From CAVYWD01 sp963772225 (lineage in GTDB: Bacteria > Myxococcota > Myxococcia > Myxococcales > UBA5297): DNA of 64,000 nucleotides. Below, one piece after another: positions 1-11,800 of the stretch. The first letter of the stretch is position 1; every line of letters starts with the position of its first letter. The notes below the pieces were generated by a model. It made no database searches, was not told the origin of the DNA, and worked only from the letters and a program-made list of their open reading frames with translations. Made by a program: the position numbers and the translations under genes. The stretch spans positions 186,001-250,000 of the forward strand of contig CAVYWD010000008.1 of the NCBI GenBank assembly GCA_963772225.1, in the 5' to 3' direction.

Positions 1-2
1 GC

Positions 3-2018
3 ACCGGCGGCGCGGGCGCGGCGGTCGCGGACCACTGCGTGAGCGGCCAATGCACGGGCGGCACGGCGAAGGCGGCCCCGGCGCTGACCGCGTGCCAGGC
101 GTCGGCCACCTGCGACCCCGCCTCCGGCAATTTCACCTTCGCCAACAAGGCCGACAACGCGCCCTGCACCACCAGCAATCTCTGCAAGACCGGAGAGGTC
201 TGCACTGCGGGCGTCTGCGGCGGCGGCGCGGCCGTTGTCTGTACCCAGCCGGCGAATTCCTGCATGGCGGTCGCGGCGTGCGCGCCCGCCACCGGCTGCC
301 CGGACGCGACCCCGGTCGCCACGGGGACGTCCTGCACGGGCACGGACAAGTGCATGCAGGAGAACGCCTGCGACGGCAGCGGCCACTGCGTGGGCTCGAG
401 CCCCAAGAGCTGCGATACCAACCCGTGCTCCACCGGCTCCGCGTGCGACTCGACCGACGGCCAGTGCAAGGGCGGCACCGCGAAGCCGGATACGACGACC
501 TGCAGCGTCGACGGCAGCCTCTGCTATTCCGACCATTGCCAGAGCGGCGCCTGCGCGCGCGGCAGCCCGAAGTGCGCGTCGGGCCAGACCTGCGACGCGC
601 AGACCGGGACGTGCTCCCTGGCGCCCCCGGTCACGCCCGCGGTGGTGAGGGACATCCGCGTCCAGCAGAACGGCGGAATGGCGACCGACACCACCGGCGC
701 CACCTACCTCGCCAGCGCCCTGACGAACCTCTCGCCCATCGATTTCGACGGACACTCTCTGGCCACGACGGGCGACACGGATTTCTTCCTGGCCAAATAC
801 GACACCACCGGGAAGGCGGTCTGGGCGGTCGGCATCGGCGACGCCGCCGTTGCCGCGACTCCGCAATATGCGACCTGCGCGGCAATCACGAACGACGGGA
901 CGCTGGCCTTCACCGGCCGGTTCAGCGGAGAGATCGTCTTCGGCGCGAACGACGTCGTCGCGGCCTCCGAGAGCGACATGATCGGCGGCGTCTCGGCGGC
1001 GGACGGAACGCCGATGTGGGCGGCCAAGTTCAACACCGGCACCAACGGCAAGCTGCTCTCCATCGCGGCCAACCCGAGCTCCACGGCCAACCGGGTCGCG
1101 GTGTGCGGCAAGGTCGACAGCCGGGCCGCGACCGACTTCGCGGGCACGGGCACGACGCTGAAGGGGCTGACCGACATCCTCGTCGGCGCGTTCAACTCAC
1201 AGACCGGCGCGCGGATCTGGGGCAAGCAGCTGGGCGGCACCTCCAATGACGAGTGCGACGTGGTGGAGGTGAACGACGCGGGCGACGTTTACGCGGGCGG
1301 CTGGTATTACAGCGCCTCGCTGGCCCTCGGGAACGACGTGAACGGCGCCGCGGTGACGTTGACCGGCACGGGCACGACCGCCAACAAATACATGTGGGTC
1401 GCGAAGTTCCGGGGGTCCGACGGCGCGGTGATGGCCGCCAAGTCCTTCGTCGCGGTCGGCGACCTGGTGCCGCTGGCGATGAGCACCGACGCAGCCGGCG
1501 AGCTGATTGTCGCTGGGAAGTACACGGGCGGCGTCACGTTCGGGTCGACGGTGCTCTCCACAGCGGGTGCGGACGAGATATTCATTCTCAAGCTCGACCC
1601 GGGATCGGCCTTCGCGCCGACCTGGGCAGTTCGCCTGGGCGGACCGGACGTGGATCAGGTCGGTGGCGTGGCGGTCTCCTCGACCGGCGACGTGTTCGTG
1701 ACGGGTGCCATCAAGTACACCACCAGCGGCGCGGCAATCCTCACGGCGGCGGGCACGTATGGCAGTCCGGACGCATTCCTGCTTCGCCTGGACGGGAGCA
1801 GCGGCGCGACTTTGGCCGCGTCGAGGTACGGCGACCCATCGACTCAGACGGGCGACCGACTGACGGTCAATCGCTACGGGTCGAACCAGGTCGCGATGAT
1901 CGGCTCGTTCAATACCAACATCACGTTCCCGCCGCTGGCCGTGGTGACTGCGGTCGGCAACGGCAACGGGCTTAGCGCTCCCGCGGACACGTTCCTCATG
2001 ATGGGCAGCGTGCCGTAG
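3..2018 (+). CDS. Exported Cys-rich/SBBP-repeat surface protein, 5' end cut off by the window
   Basis: The reading frame is open from the left edge, so the true start and any signal peptide lie outside the window. The first ~190 visible residues are Cys-rich repeats (CVSGQCTGGT, CQSGAC and similar), like the disulfide-knotted repeats of myxobacterial surface proteins. The remaining ~450 residues hold a beta-propeller-like series with recurring units such as FFLAKYDTTGKAVWA and IFILKLDPGS, resembling SBBP repeats. The C-terminal half is clearly paralogous to the gene at 4114-5625, with the same order of units and similar endings (DRLTVNRYGSNQVAMIGSFN here, DAIAVNRFGADQVALAGTLN there). No catalytic motif is seen. 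A role in surface binding or adhesion is inference. The stop is TAG at 2016-2018. Confidence 0.75.
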   Translation, partial: TGGAGAAVADHCVSGQCTGGTAKAAPALTACQASATCDPASGNFTFANKADNAPCTTSNLCKTGEVCTAGVCGGGAAVVCTQPANSCMAVAACAPATGCPDATPVATGTSCTGTDKCMQENACDGSGHCVGSSPKSCDTNPCSTGSACDSTDGQCKGGTAKPDTTTCSVDGSLCYSDHCQSGACARGSPKCASGQTCDAQTGTCSLAPPVTPAVVRDIRVQQNGGMATDTTGATYLASALTNLSPIDFDGHSLATTGDTDFFLAKYDTTGKAVWAVGIGDAAVAATPQYATCAAITNDGTLAFTGRFSGEIVFGANDVVAASESDMIGGVSAADGTPMWAAKFNTGTNGKLLSIAANPSSTANRVAVCGKVDSRAATDFAGTGTTLKGLTDILVGAFNSQTGARIWGKQLGGTSNDECDVVEVNDAGDVYAGGWYYSASLALGNDVNGAAVTLTGTGTTANKYMWVAKFRGSDGAVMAAKSFVAVGDLVPLAMSTDAAGELIVAGKYTGGVTFGSTVLSTAGADEIFILKLDPGSAFAPTWAVRLGGPDVDQVGGVAVSSTGDVFVTGAIKYTTSGAAILTAAGTYGSPDAFLLRLDGSSGATLAASRYGDPSTQTGDRLTVNRYGSNQVAMIGSFNTNITFPPLAVVTAVGNGNGLSAPADTFLMMGSVP

Positions 2019-2047
2019 GTCTCTCGGACGCCTCGCGGAGGGAAGCT

Positions 2048-4088
2048 GTGCGGGAACGAAGCGCAATCCGCCGAGCCGGCTTGCTCGCCATGGGCCTCGC
2101 CGCGGCCGTGGCCTGCCGCGGCGCGACGGGCGCGCCCTCGAGCGCGAGCGGCGCGCAGAGCTCCGCGGGCACCTCACAGTCAGCGCCTCTCTGCAGCGCC
2201 GACGGCTGGTGCTGGCAGAATCCGCTGCCGCAGGGCAATTCATTGTCCGGCGTTTGGCTCAATGGGCCGAGGGACGGTTGGGCGGTCGGCAGCGCAGGAA
2301 CGCTTCTCTATTGGAATGGCATCGCCTGGTCCAAGACGGTGAGCCCCGTCCCGAATGCGCTCCGCGGCCTGTGGATGAGCGGCGTGAACGACGGGTGGGC
2401 GGTCGGCGATTCAGGGACCGTCCTGCATTGGGACGGCAGCGGCTGGTCCAGCGCCGCCGCCGGCACGGAAATGGATCTCTTCGGGGTTTGGGGAAATGGC
2501 CCCGGCGACGTCTGGGCCGTGGGCGGCGGGCAGGTCCTCGACGGGCAAGGGAATAACGCGGGTCCGTCGGCTTGGATCGGCCATTGGGACGGCCGGGCTT
2601 GGACCGGAAGCGCGACGGCAATGGCTGCATCCTTGAGCGGCGTCTGGTCGAGCGGCGCGAGCGACGCCTGGGCGGTCGGTGATTCAGGCGCGATTCTCCA
2701 CTGGGACGGCAGGAGTTGGTCGAAGTCCACGAATCCTGCGACCGGTGATCTCCGCGGCGTCTGGGGCAGCGGCCCCGGCGACGTCTGGGCGGCCGGTGAA
2801 TTGGGCGTCCTGCTGCATTGGGATGGAACGGCTTGGGCGAGCTCGAGCGCCGATGGAATGAGCGACCTCGCTTGCATTCGAGGAAGCGGCGCGGCGGACG
2901 TCTGGGCTGTGGGCACCTTGGGCGAAGCGCTGCATTGGGACGGCTCCTCCTGGTCCGAGGTTTCGAGCGGCTCGCTCATGGGGCTCATGGCCGTCTTCAG
3001 CAGTGGGCCGAGTGACGCGTGGGCGGTGGGCGCGAGCGGCGCCATTCTCTATTTCGACGGCAGCGCCTGGTCCAGCAAGGCGAGCGGCGAGGCGGTCGAC
3101 CTCCACGCGATTTGGGGCAGCGGCTCCGAAGACGTCTGGGCCGTCGGCCGCGGCGGAGCCTCCACGCATTGGGACGGCCGCTCCTGGTCGAGCGCTTCGA
3201 CCGGCGGCCTTCAGGACCTGGAGGTCGCCTGGGGCTCCGGGCCGAGCGACTTCTCGGCGGCGGGATCGGCGGTCTCGGTCCACTGGAACGGCTCGCAGTG
3301 GTCGGTCGCGGCAGTGTCGCCGTCCGCGCCGGCGAACACGGCGACCACCTGGAGCGCCGCGCCCGACGACGGGTGGAAGGTGGGCGCCTCGGGCTCCATT
3401 CAGCATTGGAACGGGAAAGCGTGGTCCGCCGCCGTCAGCAACAGCGTTACCGACCTCCACGCGATCTGGGGCTCGGGAGCCTCGGACGCCTGGGCGGTGG
3501 GCGAGGGCGGGGTGGTGCTGCACTGGGACGGGGCGGGCTGGTCGCTCGTCTCGTCCGGCACTGCGAAGAACCTCTACGCGGTCTGGGGCGCCGAGGCGGC
3601 GGACGTCTGGGCGGTGGGAGCGGGCGGCGCCATCCAACACTGGGACGGCAGCGCCTGGTCGAGCGCTTCGAGCGGCGTGCAGGCGAACCTCAATGCGCTA
3701 TGGGGCGCAGGGAAGGACGAGGTCTGGGCCGTGGGCAATGCGGGGGTGACGCTCCACTGGAATGGAAGCGCCTGGAGGAATGCCTCGAGCGGCGCGGCGA
3801 CCGACCTCGACGCGATTTGGGGCTCGCGGCCGAACGATGTCTGGGCGTCGGGGCCGCACGGCGTCCTTCGGCGCTGGGACGGCAATGCGTGGTGGGCGGT
3901 CTGGGGGCCGGAGTCGAACGATTTGTGGGCGGTGGGCGCGGGCGGCGCGATTCAACACTGGGACGGCACGACGTGGTCGAAGAGATTCGAGCGGCACCGA
4001 CGCCGACCTCTTCGGCGTCTGGGGGGATGGCTCGCTGGCCGTGTGGGCTGTGGGGCGCGCCGGGGTCATCCTCCGCCACGGGCTCTGA
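2048..4088 (+). CDS. Lipoprotein of ~16 W-rich beta-propeller-type repeats, frameshifted near 3985
   Basis: The GTG start at 2048 follows a GGAGGGAAG ribosome-binding site. The N-terminus is a lipoprotein signal ending AAAVAC (Cys23). The rest is a ~40-45-residue unit repeated about 15 times in frame, of the form xxWGSGxxDxWAVGxxGxILHWDGxxWS, as in BNR/WD-like propellers. Near 3978-3995 the frame shifts by +1: the 16th unit (SSGTDADLFGVWGDG...) continues in the next frame and stops at 4088, whereas the original frame runs as unrelated arginine-rich sequence to 4318. In repeat 14-15 about 14 linker residues are missing (NAWWAVWG), an in-frame deletion. The neighbours on both sides are related repeat proteins. 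Function is unknown; an outer-membrane-anchored binding surface is likely. The frameshift may be real decay or a sequence error. Confidence 0.7.
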
Positions 4089-4113
4089 TGCACCCTTCAT
4101 GGAAGGCCAAACG

Positions 4114-5625
4114 ATGCATGCTCATCGACGAGCTCACTCCAACGGCAAAGGCCCGTCAGCGCGATCCCGGCAGTGGCAAGACCCCTTCGCGCCAATTCTC
4201 CTCTCGATGCTCGCTGCAGCCCCGGGCCTCTCCCGCGCCGCGGAGGCAACGAGCGATTCTTCGGCACTCGAGCTCGCTGCAGTTCGCGCGCGGAGCTTCC
4301 CGCTCGGGACTCCAGTGAGCCTCGCCATGGACGCGGCCGGCGGCATCTACCTCGCGAGCTACCTCGCCTCGACCGCGCCGGTTGACCTCGACGGGCGCGC
4401 CTTGAAATCGGCGAGCGACGCGGACCTGCTCGTGGCCAAGCTCGACCCGGACGGCCGCGTCCGCTGGGCGTCCACCTACGGCGACGCGGGCGCGGATTCG
4501 CGCGTCGGGTTCGGGACCGCGGTCACCAAGGATGACGTGGTGGCGGTCGTCGGAAGCTTCAGCGGCGGAATGACCTTGGGAAACATCGCCCTCAAGAGCG
4601 CCACCTCGGCCGACTTCTTGACCGCTTTTCGTGCATCGGACGGCAAACCGGTCTGGGCCAAACGATTCGACCAGGGTGCCAATGGTTGGCTCCGGTCGGT
4701 GGCGGCCAATCCCCGGTCGCAAGCCAATCGTATCGCCGTCTGCGGCCGGGCGGTGCAGGCGGCCAAAGAGCTCGTCCCGGGGGCGCAATACGCCGGCGGG
4801 CACGACATCGTCATCGCCATGTTCAATTCGGCCGGGGCCAAGCTCTGGTCGCTCCAGGTCGGCGGCGCCGGCAACGAAGAATGCAACGCGCTCGCCATCG
4901 ATGACAAAGGCGACCTCTACGCCGCGGGAAAGTTCGACAGCGCCGCGCTCACCTTCGGCAAGCTCCCGCCGCTGGAAGGCCCCAAGAGCTTCAGCCGATA
5001 TATCTGGCTGGCGAAATTCGACGGGGCGACCGGGAAGCCGCGAATGGCGGTCGCCTCCAGCGGGGCGGGCCACGCCTCGCCCAGGAGCATCGCCATCGAC
5101 GGCGCAGGCAAGGTCATCCTAGCGGGCCAATTCACCTCGTCGGTCACCTTTGGAAACGTCAAGCTCTCCGGGTTCGGCGCCGACGACGCCTTCGTCGCCA
5201 AGCTCGACCCGAGCGCGGGTTTAGCGCCGACGTGGGCGGTGGCCCTGGGCGGGCCGGAGTTCGACGCAGCCAGCGGCGTCGCCGTGACCTCCTCGGGCGA
5301 CGTCTGGGCGACCGGGTCTTTCAACCTCACGACCCAGGGCGCCGCGGCGCTCACCGCCAAGGGTTCCAGCTCGCCCGACGTCTTCCTGCTCGGCCTCGAC
5401 GGGCGCACCGGTGCCACCCTCTTCGCGCAGTCGTTCGGCGACGCAGCCACTCAGGCGGGTGATGCCATTGCCGTCAATCGATTTGGCGCGGATCAGGTCG
5501 CCCTGGCAGGCACGTTGAATGGCTCAATCGAGCTCCCCGCGCCCGTGGGCGCGATCCATTCGGCGCGGGGAACCGAGGCCTTTCTCCTCGTCGGCGCGGC
5601 GAACCAGAAGAAGGGGAGCCGATAG
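4114..5625 (+). CDS. Secreted SBBP-repeat beta-propeller protein, paralogue of the first gene
   Basis: The ATG at 4114 is chosen because GGAAGG lies 7 bases upstream; an in-frame ATG at 4099 has no such site. The product is 503 residues: a long n-region, a hydrophobic stretch (PILLSMLAAAPGLSRAAEA) fitting a signal peptide, then propeller-like units with recurring ADLLVAKLDPDGRVRWA, DAFVAKLDPSAG and DVFLLGLDGRTGA motifs. It aligns along its length with the C-terminal ~450 residues of the gene at 3-2018 but lacks the Cys-rich head. The preceding lipoprotein gene ends (after its frameshift) at 4088, 25 bases upstream, so the three genes may be one transcript. It is probably an exported surface or periplasmic protein of unknown ligand. 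Confidence 0.75.
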   Translation: MHAHRRAHSNGKGPSARSRQWQDPFAPILLSMLAAAPGLSRAAEATSDSSALELAAVRARSFPLGTPVSLAMDAAGGIYLASYLASTAPVDLDGRALKSASDADLLVAKLDPDGRVRWASTYGDAGADSRVGFGTAVTKDDVVAVVGSFSGGMTLGNIALKSATSADFLTAFRASDGKPVWAKRFDQGANGWLRSVAANPRSQANRIAVCGRAVQAAKELVPGAQYAGGHDIVIAMFNSAGAKLWSLQVGGAGNEECNALAIDDKGDLYAAGKFDSAALTFGKLPPLEGPKSFSRYIWLAKFDGATGKPRMAVASSGAGHASPRSIAIDGAGKVILAGQFTSSVTFGNVKLSGFGADDAFVAKLDPSAGLAPTWAVALGGPEFDAASGVAVTSSGDVWATGSFNLTTQGAAALTAKGSSSPDVFLLGLDGRTGATLFAQSFGDAATQAGDAIAVNRFGADQVALAGTLNGSIELPAPVGAIHSARGTEAFLLVGAANQKKGSR

Positions 5626-5817
5626 AGGGACTGCGCGGCCGCAATTTGGGAGGGCTGTCGCGCAAAATTCGCACAATCGCCGCACAAGCTGGCGCGAACT
5701 CGCGCGACGATGCCCGGCGCCGCTTCCTCCCTTCCGAGCCCGTTGCGTTCAGGCGCCCGCCGCTTGGGCAGGACGACCTTGGTTTGGCCTTATGGGGAGC
5801 GCCGGAGGAGCCTCGAA

Positions 5818-8800
5818 ATGTGCAAAGGTGCCCCCAATTCCTCCGCGCCCCGCCGCGGCGGCGCGCGAGCGCAGCGGCTCGGCCTTGTGATGGCGGCCAT
5901 GGTTCTCGGGGTCGCCGGGGAGGCGACCGCCGGGAACATTCTCCGTCGCTCCCAAGCGAGCGGCGCCGCGGACTCAATGGGCGCAGCGGCTGCCGCGGCT
6001 CAAGCCGCCGCGGCGGCCCAACAGGCGCAGCAGGCGCAGAATCCGCTCCGCCAGGCGTTGGAGGCCATCAAGAAGCGCCAGGCGGCGCAAGACGCCGCGC
6101 ACGCCGCGCCGCCGTCGTTGAACGGGGTGCCGGACGGGCTCGCCGGGCTGCAGGTCGCGACAGGGGTGAGCGGGGTCACTCAGCCGTCCGCCACTTGCAC
6201 CGCCTCCTCCCTCTGGTGCGGCGCCAGCCTGCCGCAGGCTTCCTCCGACAACGGGCGCATCGACGTCACCGTCACCCAGAGCGCCCCCAAAGCCATCCTT
6301 TCCTGGAACGCGTTCGATGTGGGGAGCCTGACCGACCTGTACTTTGACCAACGCGCGGGGGGAGACGCCGCCAATACGTGGATCGCCCTGAACCGAGTCT
6401 TGGGCGCGAGCGCCAGCCCCAGCAAGATCTTGGGGAGCATCAAGGCGGAGGGGCAGGTCTACATCATCAATCAAAACGGCATCATCTTCGGGAACACCTC
6501 CCAGGTGAACGTGGCCACGCTCATCGCGTCGGGCATGGACATCGCGCCGACGGCGACCAAGAGCGCCAATCAACGGTTCCTCGACGGAATCCTGGCGGAC
6601 GCAGGCGTCACTTTCGGCGGCTCTGGCGGTAGGGGCAATGTCCTCGTTCAGGCCGGCGCGAAGATCGCGTCGTCGAGCTATGGCCAGGTGCTGCTGCTGG
6701 GCGACGAGGTGGTGAACGACGGGTCCATTGAGGTGCCCGACGGGCAGGCGCTTATGGCGGCAGGGCAGTCCGTCTACCTGAAGGATGGCGTCAAACCGAA
6801 GTTAGTGCGCGGCTACATCGCCGGAGTGAGCGGCGGCACCGGCAAGGCCGTGAACGGAGGAATCATCTCGGCTCCGCGCGGCGACATCACAATGGTTGGG
6901 TTCGACATCCAGCAGAATGGAATGCTCACCGCCACGACGAGCGGCGAGGCGAACGGCTCGATTCACCTGGGCCAACGGTATTCCAGCCCTGATACTTTAG
7001 GCATCCCCACGAGCGAATGGAGTTCAATCACGGTCAACTTTGGCAAGGGCAGCATCACGCAGATATTGCCCGACCCTGGCGCCAAGAAGGTGACCGGCGC
7101 GACGGCTCTGCAGGATTGCACCGTCAGCGGAGGCGTCCCGCCCTGCGAGTCCGTGGTCGATGTGGAGGGCGAGAGGATAGCCCTGCTCGAAAACTCGACC
7201 ATTTACGTGCCGGCCGGGTCGGTCACGCTCGATGCGACGCCCCCGACCGCGGTGGTGCCGACCAGCCTCGCCCAAGCCGCCTCGCTGGACTCGACCCGCG
7301 TCTACGTCGCCGCAGGGGCGCAGATCGACGTCTCCGGTCTCACGGACGTCGAGGTGGCGATGGAGCAGAACCAGATCCAGGCGTACCTGCGCGCCAGCGA
7401 GCTCAGCGACAACCCGGTCCTGCAGGACAGCGCGCTGCGCAGCCAGGCGGTCTACTTCGACGCGCGACTGGGCGGGAAGCTCAAAGATGGAACGGGGGTG
7501 GCCAACCTTTCGGCCTATTACGGGCTCGTCGAGCGCGACGTCGAGCAGCTCATGACGAATGGCGGCCAGGTGACGATCAATGCCAACCAGATCGTCACGC
7601 GGGAAGGGTCTTCGATCAATCTCTCCGGCGGCAGCCTCAAGTACCAGGACGGGTACATTCAGAGCACGATGCTCATCGATCCGAGCGGCCGGCGCGTGCG
7701 GATCGAGGACGCGTCGGCCGACGTCGCGTACACCGGGATCTACGGAGGTTTCGTTGATAGCCATTCGCGCTGGGGCGTAAGCGAGACCTACGCATCGGGC
7801 CTCTCGAACGCCTTGCCGCATTTCGAGAAGGGCTATGAGCAGGGCGGCTCCGCTGGCGAGCTCGTGCTTGGAAGGAATAGCTTTCCTTGCCAGCCGAATA
7901 CGCTTTTAAGTTCGCGGACGGATGTCGAATTGAACTATGCCGCCACGGGTACGTGGCGGATCCTGAACGGAAACATCAAGGCAGACGTCGTGGTTGGCCC
8001 ACTGCAGCGCAACTTGCCAGATCCGGCGAACGCAAACGACTCGGCCCAGGCTTGGCAGACTGTGCCGAGCGGCGCGAAGTTGACGATCAATAATAGCGGC
8101 AATGTCACAATCGGGGACGCGCCGAAGGCAGATCCGAGCATCAATGAGAGTACAGTGTTAGGCGTGCGAGACCCTAGCGACGGGTTCTCGTACGTGTTGC
8201 CGGCAAATTGGTTGGGAGGCGGTGGATCAACGAAGCCTGGGCCCGTGGCCCAAGGCTTCACTCAGGTCGGTATTGCCAGCGGATACTCCGACGACGCGAC
8301 AATGATGGCCCAGACTCCGACAATCAATGTCGCGCCCGGTGGGGGACTTGTCGTTGCAAAGAACGTCGATTTGGGTGACGCCGGCTCGTTTACCTTCACT
8401 GGAGCCAGCGCGCGCATTGACGCGGCGGTGCGCGCCGCTGGTGGAGGAGTGACTATTGTAGCAAATAACTTGCCGTACGATTTGCACGATGTTCCTACCA
8501 TCGAAGTAAGTGGGACCGGTCAAATCGACGTCGCTGGCCGCCTCGACGTGGTCAGCTCCGGGCCCCTGCACGCTATCAATGCAGGCAGCATCTCGCTCAC
8601 GAGCTCCAGAATCGACCTGAGGCCCGGTTCCATCATCGACGTCTCGGGCGGGGCGCGAATCGACGCGTCGCGGGCCAAGCTCACCGACGGCAATGGTGGC
8701 TCGATCAGCCTGACCGTCGCTTCGTCGGCGCCCGCGGTTGCGTCGGGGACGGAGAGCCTTCAGATCGAAGATGGCGCCCACCTGAACGGATACGCGCCCG

Positions 8801-11800
8801 GGATCGGGGGCGCGCTGAAGCTGAACTTCCCTGGCAGCGTGGCCATCGGCGATGGAGACGCCGCCTACCGACTCGACCCGAGCTTCTTCAGCCAAGGGGG
8901 CTTCTCGTCCTTCTCCATCACCACCCTGAGCGGCGATGTGACGGTGGGCTTGCTCCCCGACTCTGCGGGGAATGCACGGGCGTCGTCGATAGCGCCCAGG
9001 ACGCAAACACTGCTCCTCTCCCCTCAGCAGGCCGCCAGTCTTGGAGCGGGCGTCCGCCTCGACGACGACCCCCAGGTTGCGCGCGGCGTCCTCCCTGAAG
9101 GATTGCGGAATCCCATGACGCTCAGTTTGAGCGCCGGCGGAAGTCTGAACGTGGAGAAGGGGACGAGCATCGCGATGAGCGAAGGCTCGAGCGTGACTCT
9201 CGATGGAACGGCGGTAAGGATGGACGGGGCGATCGACGCGCCCATGGGCCAGGTCACAATCAACGGCGCGGCGACGGTCCAGGGGACGGTAAATGCTCCG
9301 GCCGGCCAGATCATCATCACCGGCTCCGAGGTCCATCTCGCATCCGGGAGCGCTCTTCTCGCGCCGGGATACGTCTCGCAAACCTTCGTGGGAACGCAAT
9401 GGGTTCGAAGCGTCGAGGCGGGCGGCACCATTACCATCGGGAGCGACGTGGCGGACCTCGACATCGAACCGGGGGCGCTGATCGACGCGCACGGTGTGAG
9501 CCGCACCGCGGACCTCCTCTCGGGCGCCTCCGGCACGTCGCGCGGACCGCTCTATCAGCCGCAATCGGTCCACGGCGACGCAGGCTCGATCGTCATCACG
9601 GCCAACACCGGCCGCGTCGCTGGGACGTTCGACCTTTCGCCGGGCGGGGGCGCGGACTCCGGCGCGCGTGGAGGCTCGCTCACGATTCAGGCCGGGAACA
9701 ACCGCGAGCTGATCATCGCTCAACAGGCCCAGCCTTGGACCCAGGGGCAGACGCTCACCGTCTCCGCCGACAGCGTGACCTATCAAAGCTCGGGCGTCGA
9801 TGAGCTAACGCTGACCGCCAAGGACGACCTGGCCAGCAAGGCGGCGGGCTCGACGACGTACGTCGACGGCGGAGCCTGGATCCAATTCCAGGGCGACGTC
9901 AGCCTCGAGGCGCGCACGTCGCTGCAGCTCATCTCGCCGGTGCTGAAGACGAATGGAGCCTCGTCCGTCACGCTGCGGTCGAACAACTATGTAGGTCTCA
10001 TCGGAGGCGACGGGTTCTCGGTGGACCCGGAAGGCACCGGGCAGTTTCACCTCGGCGCGTCGGATTCAGGCGGTGGGAGCCTTCAGGTGGTGAGCAATGG
10101 CACCATCGGGATCACCGGCGCCGTCCTGCTCTCCCCGCCCACCGGAGATCCCGCTTCCCAAACGTCCGGAGGGTTCAAGGCCGCCTCCTTCGAGGCTCAT
10201 GGAGACATCCGGCTGTCCGACCACGAGGACGACGCCAGCGTCGCCGCCGCCAATGCTGGGCTTTACTCGCTCGGAACCATCAACTTCAAGGCGGCGCAGG
10301 TCTACGTGACGTCGGTCAGCTCCAATGGTCAGTATCTGAATGCCTCCAGCGGGTTCCTGGTTCACTCGGGAACGGGCATCACCGTCCAGCGCAATGACTC
10401 TTCGGCGCCTGAGCCCGCCGTGCCGCTCTCGTTCGGGAACACGCTGACGCTCGAGGCGCCCACCATCGACCAAGGCGGGGTCCTGCGCGCGCCCCAGGGC
10501 CAGCTCGTCCTCCGCGGGCTCGACCCCGGCAGCCCGGACTACGTCGATTACTCGCATTCTCCACCGACGGGGACGGTCACCCTCCAACCCGGCAGCGTCA
10601 CTTCGGTCTCTCTGGAAGGGACGACGGTGCCTTTCGGAATGGTTCAAGGCGATCAGTTCCCCGGCTACAGCGCTGGCCAAGGGCCGGTGAAACGGGTGAC
10701 GATCAGCGCCGCCAACGTCAGCGTCAAGGGCGCGGGCGAAGGGAGTCCGAAAGCGGTGGTCGACGTGTCGGGCGGCGGCGACCTGCAGGGCTATTCGTTT
10801 GTCGCGGGCAACAATGGATCCACCGACGTGCTGGAGATCAAGCGGGACGACTCGAAGTCGAACCACCCCGTTCTGACGGACCAAAGCACGGGCAATCCCG
10901 TCTACACTGGCGCAACCAGCCTGGGAAAGGGCCTGGACGTCCCCTTCGCCATTCTTCCAAGCCTCGGCTCGGCGCCGGCCCCGGTCGGCGGCGTCTACAC
11001 GCTTCAGGACCCTCGGCTCAAGATCGGCGATTCCGTCTACCTGCAGGGAGTGCCCGGGCTCAAGGATGGGGTCTACACCCTTCTTCCCGCGCATTACGCG
11101 CTGCTGGAGGGCGGCTATCTGGTCGACCCGTTGGGCGGCTCCTATGCCAGCGCGATGACCGCAACTCGCCCTGATGGCGCGGTCATCGCCAGCGGGTATC
11201 GCACGGTGAGTGGGACGTCGTTCGGCGACCCGTCGAAGGGCGGCGCCGGTTACACGCGCTTTCTGGTGATGTCGCAGGATGTCTTCAAGAAATACAGCGA
11301 ATACCAGCTCTCGTCGTTCAACGATTCCGCCACAACGCTGGCGGTGGACTCGGGGCTGAGCGTCCGCGTTCCGCGCGACGCCGGGACGGCCGTGTTCAGC
11401 GCGACGCAGAGCCTCTCGCTGAACGGCGCCGGCAACTTCAGCGCACCGTCGGGCGCGCTTTTGGGAAGCCTCGACATCTCCGCGCCGAAGATCGCCGTGG
11501 TGGGAAGCGGAAACACCGCGCCCGACGGGTACGTCGCGCTTGACGTGAGCGGGTTGAATGCATTCGGCGCCGGCAGCGTGCTTTTGGGCGGCACCCGGTT
11601 TGCGGCCGCGAATGGCACCTCGCTCGCGGTGAATGCGAGCGACGTCCTGGTCGACACCGGCTCCGCCTCGACCTGGACCGCCCCGGAGATCATTTTGGCG
11701 GCGACGCACTCGGTCGCCATCGAGGACGGCTCGTCGCTCGTCGCCAAGGTCGACTCGGCGCAGGGGAGCGCGAGCCTCGACCCCAGCGACTTGATCATCG

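Noticed and set aside
4089..4318. Extension of the propeller lipoprotein in its original frame to 4318
   Set aside because: After ~3985 this frame loses the repeat and overlaps the next gene's start and signal peptide; the +1 frame carries the last repeat and stops at 4088.
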